Part shown: positions 55,100 through 64,000 of the stretch, piece by piece | Numbering within the stretch: position 1 is the first letter of the stretch | Layout of the letters: each line of letters opens with the position of its first letter | DNA from: Cyrtodaria siliqua | Taxonomy: Eukaryota; Mollusca; Bivalvia; Adapedonta; Hiatellidae | Length of the DNA: 64,000 nt | Assembly: GCA_037043455.1 (NCBI GenBank) | Contig: JAWPHD010000086.1 | Span: 186,001-250,000 of the forward strand | Direction: 5' to 3' | The notes under the pieces: generated by a model | Told to the model about the DNA's origin: nothing | Databases searched by the model: none | What the model saw: the letters and a program-made list of their open reading frames with translations, nothing else | Position numbers and translations under genes: made by a program

Positions 55100-56370
55100 A
55101 AACAAGAAAATTAACCCATTTTTGCAGCCAAGTGCTTCCAGGGTTCTTTTGTAATCCTCCAATTGTTCTTAAACAAAGTGACGCCCTTACTTGTGGTTGC
55201 CGTGAGTTGCCCCGGTCATCCCATTGTTTCATCAAATAAACCTCCACTTAAACTATAGACTTGGTCATGCTGTTACTAAATATATACTTAATTGGATTAA
55301 CCATAAAGATGCTTACACAGCCAGCCCATTGTTCGTTAGAATACAAGGCGACCCTATCACCTTAACTGTTCATCCTAATGCCTGAACTTTCAGCAAGTTA
55401 ATAAGCTACCAATTATTTTGAATGGTCATACATGCTGCACATTTATTTAAATATGTTGGTCACCTCGTTCCTGACACAGTACGTGTTTTGACCAGACATA
55501 AGTGCAAGATATTAACTTACTTAAGACCCCAGCTCTGTATAGCTGTTTTACATGCCTCCTATACAAAAATAGGAATTATACACTATAATTTCTTACAGGG
55601 CTAACATGAACAAGGTATATAGATCAGAGAATAATAAAATGAAAACATGTTATCACATACGTAAATTTACACAATTTCAGTTAATCCATATAATTTATAT
55701 ATTTAGAGTATATACTGATTGCAGTAATTATTGTTGTAGTCTGCAATTGTTCAGTGTTAATTGTTATTTATTGTTCATCACTGTTTAGTTAATGATATCC
55801 CGTTGGTAGTCATCTCGTTGGTATGACATCTGACATCTAGTTAGTATGACATCATGTTGGTATGACATCATGTTGGTATGACATCATGTAGGTAGGACAT
55901 CATGTTGGTATGACATCACGTTGGTATGACATCACGTTGGTTCGCCGGTGTACCGGTATATATTTAGTACACATACGCCTCGTCAAGTAATATTCAATTT
56001 TGATTACTTGAAGTTGTCTCCTTACTGCCTTTAATTCCATTAAGCACACCTGTGTTGTTTGTGATTGTTTCTGCTGTCTGCACTGGTTATTTCCCTTGCT
56101 CCACAATATGAAACTACAAGTTCATTACTCTGAATACATTCTCTATTTACAAGGTTACAAAATGTCTCAAGTGTGTTCTTAGCTTAACTTTCTTCTGCCT
56201 TAAGTCGCGTTGAGCGCTTCCCAAGGTCTTTTCAGCATTTTAAGTTTACGCGTAATCTCTTCACCAATCAAACCTTTGAGAGAGAATGAGAGGACTTGGT
56301 TATATAATTCAAAACACTGGAACATATATTTACATAAACTGCTTCTAAGCCACTCTGTTTTGTTCGAGGA
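55100..56370. other. Non-coding 3' region of the env-bearing element with a 16-bp array
   Basis: Between the env-like stop and the polypurine tract is about 1.3 kb. A 16-bp tandem array (GTTGGTATGACATCAT, about eight units) lies at 55800-55945. The plus strand at 55240-55375 reads NHKDAYTASPLFVRIQGDPI, faintly like a tyrosine recombinase, but the rest does not support that. Confidence 0.45.
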
Positions 56371-56375
56371 GAACC

Positions 56376-57976
56376 TCAGTTGTCGGTAGTCCCCTGCTGT
56401 ACGTCAAATCCACGATACAGCGGTCTCAAAACCATTGGCTTGTCCCTTTTCCCATTTGACAGAGTCAGGTGTTTGTCCGCTCGACTCTGAGACTCGGCTA
56501 AATTGTTCCTATCGGCGTCAGATAATGATAATGCCGCTTCGCCAGGTATCTCTGGAATATCGCAATGTACGTCTTCTTCGTATGGGTCTGGACTCTGCAG
56601 TGGAATGACATTCATACGCCCCCTGTACGACCATTTTCTTAATTTAGAGAGTAACCATTTTTTATAATGTTTGGCTAAGCATTTAATAATAATTAAAAAT
56701 ATTAGAAAACCCACTATTGCCAAAACAAGTTTTACATAATACCAATTTGAGTATTGCTCATCATTTGGCATATCTTCAATCTCTTGAATACCACCTAATT
56801 TACTTTTAAGTTCTGATGTAGGAAATTCGCCAAGAGCGTTTAAACTCCTAGGTACTATAATCGCCTTTTCCGACGAATTTACCATACCATTAAGCTTGAT
56901 GTTTATAACCGTAAAATCTAGCTCTTTTAAGAAAATCATTGTTGGAGTGACAGTAAAGTTTGATTGATTTTTGTACGCGCTTACAAGTGTCAAACGTTCA
57001 GAAGTGGCGGTACATGCCTGATCCACATTAAAGTAACCATAAGGTGGGCCAATTTTTAAGGTTGTTGGTGGGTTATTTTTACAGTTTATATGGGAGGTCA
57101 GTTCTTCATTGGTCATTAAAAAGTATGTCGTTTCAGCGACATTTATAGCTTTGGGCAAATCCATCGATGATGCATACAGTTCGCAGTATTTAGACAACCG
57201 CTCTGTAATTTTGATAAATAGATTTACTAGACAGGAAGTTGATTGGTATGTATTTTGAATGCCTCTTTTTAAACTACATGACCTTATCTATCGTTCTTAA
57301 AAGTAACCTGCCTCTGTTTCTGATAGAAAGAAGTAAGGCGTTCTTTCCTGATTGATAGCTAGAAAATCACTTTCTAGCTTATAGTATGTTACAATACCTT
57401 TTGAGTCAGTGGTTTTAACATCACTGTAAGGGAAGAACAAACTGTTTGCGTAATATAACTCGAACAGTCTGTTATGTTCTACCAACATAATTTCGGTGAC
57501 TACAATTATCTGTTCGCCATCTAAATAAGTTGTACATTTCAAGTGTTTGTATTAATCAAACAAGTTTTCGTATGGGTCAATGGGCAATGAGAGAGTTGCA
57601 GGAAGTTGAGCACTTATCCCTAAGAGAGCCTCTTGAAGTTGACTTGCTGGAATGATATTAGCACTTAGACGACCTATCGTGAGTATATTCAATTTGATCT
57701 CTAATTGAAGGTAGTAATACATGCAGCTTTGAGTCACTGCTTTAATTTCATCTATGATTAGACTCATTTTCGTGAACAAATATAGAAACTTATATTAAGG
57801 TAGCCTTTAGTATTTACAAATTCTGCACTTAACGTCCGCAGAGCATCCAATACCTCATTAATTTTTTGCCTGTTTTCTGATACCGCAAATGATGCTGTGT
57901 TCATTACTGACATACTATCTAAAAGTAAATGCTCCAATACTTTCTGATTTCCTGAAAAGCAGTTCCTAAGTAGCAT
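56376..57976 (-). pseudogene. Env-like third gene of the gypsy element, frameshifted
   Basis: Four successive minus-strand stretches (57976-57764, 57779-57552, 57542-57297, 57197-56376) lie in different frames and together resemble one envelope-type glycoprotein gene in the position expected for env (after pol, before the 3' LTR). The last and longest piece (273 residues) has several Cys, N-glycosylation sites (NQS, NFT, NSS) and one strong transmembrane helix at about residues 154-173 (VKLVLAIVGFLIFLIII). A basic segment and a cytoplasmic tail of about 100 residues follow. The layout fits a type I fusion glycoprotein as in errantiviruses. I cannot name the family from sequence. Stops and frameshifts make this copy non-functional. 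Confidence 0.65.
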
Positions 57977-57999
57977 CTAATCAACTCTTAAGAACATAT

Positions 58000-58395
58000 A
58001 TACTGAAAAATAGTGAAGAGTACTTAAATGCTTTCATATTTATGGTAACTGCCTCTTCCGTTGGATTTACTACGCCACTTTGATTTCTATAGGTATTTAC
58101 ACAACTTTGAACTTAAAGTAAATGTCCCGTCAATGAACTGTCTGTCACAAGGTCAATATCGAGTAAGTCAAGTACATAGTTGTCTGTCCATTCTACGTCA
58201 TATGTCATTACCTGTGTCCCGTCATGGCCTTATAAACCTAATGAATACTGTCACTACTTAAAACCATAGTCGCACGCGTAACATATGCATTACGTATCAT
58301 ATGCATTACGTTGTATTACTTTAATTGTTTACAGAAAAGCGAAAAGCCTACTTAAATTGATTTTAACATCAATAATTAGCCCTTTTTTCATCGCG
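58000..58395. other. Spacer upstream of the env-like gene, nothing recognised
   Basis: No coding motif on either strand. If env is expressed from a spliced mRNA the acceptor should lie about here, but no single site stands out. Confidence 0.35.
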
Positions 58396-58990
58396 TAAGC
58401 TGTACTGCCCCTAATCTATCCCCGTGTCACCTAATTTACTATCTACCTTAATCATAACCTAATTTACTATCTACCATAATCATAATACACATTACTCCAC
58501 TAGTTATCTACTAACTTAGTATATCCCTATAACTCAATCGAGCGCCTAATAAAAACAGACGGTACCGATAAATCACGATACAATACATGATGTATATCTC
58601 GATTTCTCTTTTAGTTTTACCCTGCCGTGAAACACCGTTCCCAACCTATCTTAAGGTATTTCTCCGCTAGTTATCAACTTAACTAGCTTATCGCATATAG
58701 CTCAATTCGAGTGTTTATGGGTCGACTCGAGTGTTCGACCACTTAAAAAAAGCAATACTGGTAAACACAGTACATAGCATAATTTCTATCTCGATAGCTC
58801 AATTAGTTTTACCTCGCCGTAAAACACAGCACCTAACCTAACCTAACTTAAGGTACTCTTCCACTAGTTATCAACTACAACCTAACCTATCTCCTATAAC
58901 TCCGTCGAGTGCCTTACCAAACAGGCAATACCGCTAAACACAGTACAATACGATATTGTATAACGCGACTTCTCAGTAGCCAGTGTATTA
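58396..58990. repeat. Three diverged tandem units of about 170-195 bp between pol and env
   Basis: Each unit contains C(A/G)CTAGTTATC, TATAACTC or TATAGCTC, TCGAGTG or TCGAGCG, and GGTAAACACAGTACA-like words, then TTTTACC.(C/T)GCCGT(A/G)AAACAC. The CTAGTTATC word recurs at about 58500, 58667 and 58862. A smaller 28-bp duplication (CCTAATTTACTATCTACC) is at about 58433-58490. Confidence 0.6.
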
Positions 58991-59105
58991 GAATGAGGAT
59001 CTATACGTCATACGATGACTATTAATTCAAGATCAATATCGCTAATTCACGATATAAATACCTAGACAGGTATTTCTCGATGGACCGTACCTTAACGGCC
59101 CTACA

Positions 59106-59690
59106 CTATGCTACCCTTCCTTGATGACCCTTTTCCTTAGAGCCTACTACGTTAACTTCCATATCCTCCTCGTTCTGGTACAAACCTTCAGAACTACATT
59201 GTTGTCTTAGAGGAGATATACCCTCAGGCCGTATCAACCTCTCATCATAACCGACATCCATACCGCTACTACTACTACCACTACTATTACTATCACTACT
59301 ATTTACTCTAACATTACGACTACCCCTATCATTCTGATCACTACTATACATATATCTACACTATCACTACTACTGCTACTACTTCTGGGCTGCTTTTCGC
59401 CCCTTAGCCTATTGTTCCTCTCTCGTAACCTACGGGTTAACTCAAACAATGGGAACGAATCTTCCTCACCCGAATCATCCCTTTCTTTACGGTACTGGTG
59501 TGCTAGCCTCTCCACCGGTGCACTATCTGAACTACTGCTACTTGACTCACTGTCACTACTCTCTGGGGTGCGGCAAGTACCGCCTTCCTTATTGGTCGCC
59601 CCCTTTCATTCTGAGGTATCTCCCACTCATCTAAATTTGCTAAACGTAAATGTCTCGCGTGAGATTCCCGAGTTTTATTATCCAATTGAC
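59106..59690 (-). pseudogene. Pol C-terminal tail: Ser/acidic-rich extension
   Basis: After the integrase C-terminal domain the minus strand continues LDNKTRESHARHLRLANLDE. A charged, Ser-rich stretch follows in shifting frames (RKERDDSGEEDSFPLFELTR, SSDSNSSGSSSSGMDVGYDE). Such extensions are seen at the end of some gypsy Pol proteins. There are at least two frameshifts. Confidence 0.55.
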
Positions 59691-60728
59691 TTTTGATGAC
59701 ATATGTCAGTGGGGATTTCTTTTCAATAATTCTATAGAAAGGGACCCACCGTGAGTCTAATTTACTAGTCCTAACGCGGTTCTTTAAAAAGACTGCGTCC
59801 CCTACCTTAAACTCGATATCTTTACTAGACTTATCTGCCCGTAACTTTCTTTTTCGCTTTTACACGTTTCATTCTATTGAAAACTCTAGTAAATGCAATA
59901 TGTTGCTGCTGCAGGCATATCTCATGGGCGTCTTCGCCTACGTACTTACTACGGGGTTTCAAAATAACGTCAAGTGGTAACGTTGCGTCCCTACCATACA
60001 GGAGGTTAAAAGGTGTTCTCTGAAAAGACTCATTTACAGTCATTTTTAACCCCGCTAAGGTCTGATTTAGAAATATATCCCAAGTAGTAGGTTCATTTTT
60101 GACTTTCTTTGCAAGTAAATTGACTATAGCTTTGTGTGAGACCTCTACTTGACCATGTGCATGGGGTGAATAGAACGATGTCGTAATACACTTAACATTC
60201 ATTTTAGTCAAAGTCTCTACAACCTCCCTTGCTACATTTTCCTTTCCATGTTCTGACATATAGCATAACGGAAGTGAATGTCTTGGAAATATTTCATCCA
60301 ATAGTATGAGTAGTATATTGGAACTGGTTTTCGAAGGTAATGGAAAACACTCTAACCACCCACTATAGCTATCTATTACAGTATATATATATCTGTTACC
60401 TGACAGTGTTTCTGGTAGCGGTCCCGTAATGTCTCGTGCTATTTTTACTGAATGGGTACGGGCTTATTTCAATTTCCCCCATAGGTGGTTTAATGGCCAC
60501 CATGTTTCGTTGTTGACATTCAACACACCTGTTGACTAACTCGTATACTAATTTGTACATATTAGGCACATAGTACTTTTCCTTTAAAGTATGGAATGTG
60601 CGATCTACACCTGAGTGGGCAAGACAGTGATAGCTTTGTAATAACTCTTCGGTCAAGTGCCCTGGGACATATAGCCTAATTATGGGGTCATTATCTACGT
60701 CGCTGACGTAGTAAAGAACACCATCCAT
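59691..60728 (-). pseudogene. Integrase of the env-bearing gypsy element
   Basis: The minus strand encodes the zinc domain (SYHCLAHSGVDRTFHTLKEK, NRCVECQQRN), then after a frameshift near 60440 the catalytic core. The first Asp is in VIDSYSGWLE. The second catalytic position reads SEHGKEN, where SDNG or similar is usual, so Asp is Glu. The Glu is in HGQVEVSHKAI. The core continues to TPFNLLYGRDATLPLDV. The C-terminal domain reads FKVGDAVFLKNRVRTSKLDS and RWVPFYRIIEKK. Order RT-RNase H-integrase is the ordinary gypsy order. Confidence 0.8.
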
Positions 60729-60732
60729 AATA

Positions 60733-61421
60733 ATGAAATTCCTCTAGCTTTACCTTCGTTTAAATGTGTTAATATGATACTTAAGGTTGGGTCTCGTGAC
60801 TGCTCTATTTTCATGACTAGATATAATAAGGTTGACCTGCCGAGGTCATCCAAGATCGGCTTAGTTGCATGTAAGTAATTTGTAGGGTCTTTATGTGAAA
60901 TGTCAACAACGTTGACATTATATGCCCTGTCTGTAACCGTAATTTCTACTTCTTGGTCATTAGGGTTGTTATCGCAAGTGCTCCCTTCCGGGACACGGAT
61001 AAAAAGGTCTGAAATATAATTATTTCGACCCGGGATGTAGTTTATATCGCAGATAAAGGCCTGTATTGTAAGCGCCCACATGGCCATTTTTCTGTTACTA
61101 AAGGGATGTTTAACTAACAGACATTCAAGTGGCCTTTGATCCGTAGATATTTTCACATGGGACCCGAGCAGGTAATGTTGGAACTTTTGTAAACTGTAGA
61201 CTATGCTATATAACTCTTTTTCTATAGTCGGCCAACGCGTCTGCGTGTCCGTTAACTTGTGGGAAAGGAAATATAGAGGTTTCTCTATTGGGCTACCTTC
61301 CTCATCAGTGTCTTCTTGACACAGCACGGAGCCAATACATTTATCGGATGCATCCGAATACAGGATAAACTCTTTTTGCATATTTGGGTAAGCTAGTAGT
61401 GGTACTACGATCAGGCTTTTC
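60733..61421 (-). pseudogene. RNase H of the env-bearing gypsy element
   Basis: Directly after RT, in the same frame but separated by one TAA codon at about 61422. It encodes EFILYSDASDKCIGSVLCQE (first catalytic Asp), LYFLSHKLTDTQTRWPTIEK (Glu motif in EKELYSIVYSLQ), HVKISTDQRPLECLLVKHPF (Asp motif) and INYIPGRNNYISDLFIRVP (last motif, where the usual Asp of N.xAD is ISD). A frameshift near 60740 separates it from integrase. Confidence 0.8.
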
Positions 61422-61423
61422 TT

Positions 61424-62953
61424 TTAAAATTCAAAAGCTTTCTGACAAGAGTCATTCCACTTAAACCGTGCATTTTTCTTTGTGAGTTTGAATAGAGGAC
61501 TTGCTATCTCACTGAAGTTAGGAATAAATCTTCTATAATACCCTTTCATGGCGCAAAACCCTCTTACACCTTTAACATTTATTGGCGGGGCCAACCCCTT
61601 TATTGCCTCTACTTTCTTTGTTTCAGGCTTAACGCCCTCTTTACTTGTAATGAACCCCAAGTGTTTCGTTTCTGGTTTCATGAATTGACACTTACTTAAC
61701 TTCATTTTAAGTTTATGTTTCCTCATTCTATCAAGGACTAGCTGTAAGTGAACGAAGTGTTCTTCTACCGACTTTGAGAATACTATTACATCATCTACAT
61801 ATGGCAGTGCGAAATGTTCGAAACCCTGTAGTGCTATAGTCATCATTTCGGAGAAATAACTAGGACTGTTTTTGAGGCCAAAACACATGCGATTATATTC
61901 CATCAGTCCCCTATTACTACTACTAAAAGCAGTTTTTTCTCGGTCGTCGGGATGAATATGTATGCAGAAAAAACCCGCAAAAAGGTCAAGCGAGCTAAAC
62001 ACCTGACTTCCACCCAGTCGTTCCAGTACGGAATCGATCAATGGCATTGGGAATGAATATGTTTTCGTAACCTTATTAAGGAGTCTAAAATCGACTACCA
62101 ACCTCTTAGTATTATCTGCCTTGGGTACTAGGATAGTATGGGAAGAATAAGGACTTCTAGATCTACTGATTATTCCTGCTTTTAACAACTGGTCTACTTC
62201 CGCCTCAACTATGGGTATAACATTCAATGGGGTCCTATATGATCTCAGCTTAGCAGGAGGGCTATCCCCCGTCTCAGTCCGCATTTGCAGAATATCTGTT
62301 TCTTCTAAATCTAATTCTGAGAAGGCTACTGCATCTAAATTCTTGTAAACCAGATCACCTATTTTTTGTTTGTATTCGGTGGGGACGTTTATTTGACTAA
62401 CTACCTCCTCGTAACTATTTTGTCTATCGGATCTACCTGTATTATTTTTGTAATGACCGTCTACCTGTTGTCCCCTGTGGGAGTTTACTGTACCTATCTG
62501 ATTAATGTGTTCTACCTGTGCTACTACGCTCCCACGTTTTAGGTTGTAACCTCTCCCGCTGTGATTTACAATTAAAAGAGGTACTTTGTTACTGTGTTTT
62601 ACTTCTATAACTGATTCGACTATCTGTAGTTCAGGTCTCTCTGCCATATAACCTGTTTCTCTGTCCGTCACCAACATTGTTCCGTCTTTAAATATTTCTA
62701 TTACTGCATTCTTAACTCTACCTTTACACAGAACCATCGAAAATGGTTTTAGCACTACCTTTTTGTGTAATCTAACTAACGACGCTACATGAATATCTGG
62801 TACAAAAGGTACTATTGTTTTACCTATACGCATACAACCTAGATCATAATATAACCTTACACCGAAATCCTGCAGAAAGTCATGTCCTAAAATTATATTC
62901 CTATTCATGTTCGACACTACATAGAACGGATGTTCATATTTTTCAGATCTCAT
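61424..62953 (-). CDS. Reverse transcriptase of the env-bearing gypsy element (long intact stretch)
   Basis: A 509-codon uninterrupted stretch. The first part is the end of the protease region (NIILGHDFLQDFGVRLYYD), followed by a linker and then the RT. SPYSSHTILVPKADNTKRLV and VDFRLLNKVTKTYSFPMPLI come first; motif A is VFSSLDLFAGFFCIHIHPDD; motif B is RMCFGLKNSPSYFSEMM; motif C is FALPYVDDVIVFSKS with YVDD intact; the thumb region is KCQFMKPETKHLGFI. It is a Ty3/gypsy RT with all catalytic Asp present. The Met at 62953 is internal to the polyprotein and follows an in-frame TAA, so it is not a true start. Whether the protein is ever made from this copy is doubtful. Confidence 0.85.
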   Translation of the reverse strand: MRSEKYEHPFYVVSNMNRNIILGHDFLQDFGVRLYYDLGCMRIGKTIVPFVPDIHVASLVRLHKKVVLKPFSMVLCKGRVKNAVIEIFKDGTMLVTDRETGYMAERPELQIVESVIEVKHSNKVPLLIVNHSGRGYNLKRGSVVAQVEHINQIGTVNSHRGQQVDGHYKNNTGRSDRQNSYEEVVSQINVPTEYKQKIGDLVYKNLDAVAFSELDLEETDILQMRTETGDSPPAKLRSYRTPLNVIPIVEAEVDQLLKAGIISRSRSPYSSHTILVPKADNTKRLVVDFRLLNKVTKTYSFPMPLIDSVLERLGGSQVFSSLDLFAGFFCIHIHPDDREKTAFSSSNRGLMEYNRMCFGLKNSPSYFSEMMTIALQGFEHFALPYVDDVIVFSKSVEEHFVHLQLVLDRMRKHKLKMKLSKCQFMKPETKHLGFITSKEGVKPETKKVEAIKGLAPPINVKGVRGFCAMKGYYRRFIPNFSEIASPLFKLTKKNARFKWNDSCQKAFEF

Positions 62954-62954
62954 T

Positions 62955-63220
62955 TAAAATTTTAAACTTACTTGGCCTAACACATTTAAAAAACTACCAT
63001 CTACACCCTGTAAATTTGCTTCCATATTTTCTTAACGGGGTTTATGTTTTAATGATTGATACATTTTTTCATTTAATAGCGAGCAATTCGTGCCCGTGTC
63101 AATGAGAGCTCTAAATTTAGCTTTTCCTATTTTTATAATGCATGAATTTGAACTACCAGCTGTCGAAATACTAAATGTAGGTATATTTTTCTTTTCACTC
63201 AATTTCAATAACTACTATTA
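62955..63220 (-). pseudogene. Aspartic protease of the env-bearing gypsy element
   Basis: The minus strand encodes KIGKAKFRALIDTGTNCSLL with the catalytic Asp-Thr-Gly intact (codons 63100-63092). Two in-frame TAA codons follow before the RT stretch, one near 63033 and one directly before the Met at 62953. A frameshift lies near 63200 between Gag and protease. Confidence 0.7.
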
Positions 63221-63259
63221 TGACTCGAGCGTATTAGTTTCCCTGCCTAGGTTTCCAGT

Positions 63260-63960
63260 TTTTGCGATTATCGCCTTTATTTTGATCGGGAGCATTGCAA
63301 AATTTCGAGATATGGTTCTTTTAACCACACTTGAAACAGGCGCGGCGTGGTCTAAAATGGTCAACTTGCATGGGTTCGTGACCGTGTCGTCGGTCGGGTC
63401 TATTTGTAAATTTGGGTGTATTAGAGGTTCTTAGTGCGAATCTTCTTCTCAAGTTTTGTTCTTCAATAGTTACTATTACTGCGTGCTCAAAACGTCTAGG
63501 TCTATCTCTCATAACCCTAATTTTAATAGAGTCGTCGGCCAAACTCTCAAAAAAAAATTCCACTAGCTGTGTTTGTACTATATCTTGACCTGGGCCTTCA
63601 TCATAACTGTAGGCTTCTTCAGCCAAGCCTAACAGTCTCTCAGAATACAACTGCACGCTCTCGTGAGCATTTTGTTTGACCTTGCTTAACAGGGAAAAAG
63701 CGTGTGACGTATCTGTCACGTCTGAGAAGCGTGCAGACAGTTCAGTTTTCAACTCATGATATGTCCTGGTTTGCCTGTCTAAAAATCGTTTAATAAAATC
63801 ACCAACAGGGCCTTTACTAGTTTTGTAAGCTAATAGTTGTTTCTGCATATCATTTGATCTGTGTAGGAAACTGTACTTATCTATATTTTTTAACCATTCT
63901 TTATATTCGCGTGGCACTGAACCATCGAATGTTTTAATGTAAATATATCACTCACCGTTT
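63260..63960 (-). pseudogene. Gag of the env-bearing gypsy element
   Basis: The minus strand encodes a capsid-like helical domain: KTFDGSVPREYKEWLKNIDK, KGPVGDFIKRFLDRQTRTYH, ELKTELSARFSDVTDTSHAF, SLLSKVKQNAHESVQLYSER and QTQLVEFFFESL. A basic stretch and a zinc knuckle CFKCG-stop-KNHISKFC follow. The knuckle has ideal C-X2-C-X4-H-X4-C spacing, but a TAA codon sits inside it (near 63319). The N terminus is unclear: in frame, a TGA lies upstream of the KTFDG segment and a donor-like ACG|GTGAGTG is present at about 63952, so an upstream exon beyond the window edge is possible. Confidence 0.75.
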
Positions 63961-64000
63961 TGTCCGTTTGCGTTGTGTTCGTTTCGTCAGTACTTCGTGT

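Noticed and set aside
55240..55600. Tyrosine recombinase fragment (SPLFVRIQGDPI)
   Set aside because: Only one weak motif. The expected Arg/His/Tyr catalytic blocks are not found downstream, so it remains unassigned.

Overview
The window looks like nuclear DNA from a marine bivalve mollusc. One host gene encodes a C4-type non-fibrillar collagen-like protein of the kind common in molluscs. Around it sit degenerate Penelope-like elements (PLEs), Ty3/gypsy elements, RNase H-bearing LINEs, a Polinton-type polymerase and several tandem families that I recognise as bivalve-like. The DNA is AT-rich, the only host gene has introns, and there are no bacterial operons. The species is not determinable by eye.

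Host gene (plus strand, about 6.9-30.1 kb): exon 1 (6887-7241) encodes a cytosolic N terminus and one transmembrane helix. Exon 2 (7830-7898) and exon 3 (29173-29660) encode the extracellular C4-like domain. Both junctions are phase 1 and the spliced product would be about 303 residues. Intron 2 is 21.3 kb and is filled with nested mobile DNA: a 39-bp minisatellite, two LINE fragments plus a minus-strand LINE scrap, a PLE, a complete but broken 9.6-kb Ty3/gypsy element on the minus strand, and a second PLE that itself carries a MITE.

0-6.9 kb: non-autonomous elements and fold-backs. These are a 1-kb element with a GATAT duplication and internal repeats, a 247-bp palindromic MITE, PLE tails, an 80-bp hairpin and a tandem family of about 150 bp.

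31-41 kb: a broken gypsy integrase, a broken protein-primed DNA polymerase B (Polinton/adintovirus type), and a degenerate tandem family of about 280 bp.

41-56 kb: a run of at least eight unrelated tandem arrays (periods about 16, 23/24, 24, 26, 29, 32, 33/38 and 56/57 bp). One is split by a 1.1-kb TA-flanked element, and one probably grew out of a PLE tail.

54.7-64 kb: a second minus-strand Ty3/gypsy element with a 3' LTR, an env-like third gene, and pol and gag that run toward the right edge of the window; its 5' LTR is outside.

The unifying theme is the PLE family. At least a dozen fragments, mostly 5'-truncated 3' tails, have landed in the host intron, the gypsy genes, the Polinton polymerase and beside arrays. 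Their tail carries a conserved folded RNA with compensatory changes between subfamilies. A separate PLE-like repeat carries hammerhead-ribozyme-like motifs. These two RNA structures and the copia-like domain order of the first gypsy element are the most interesting observations.
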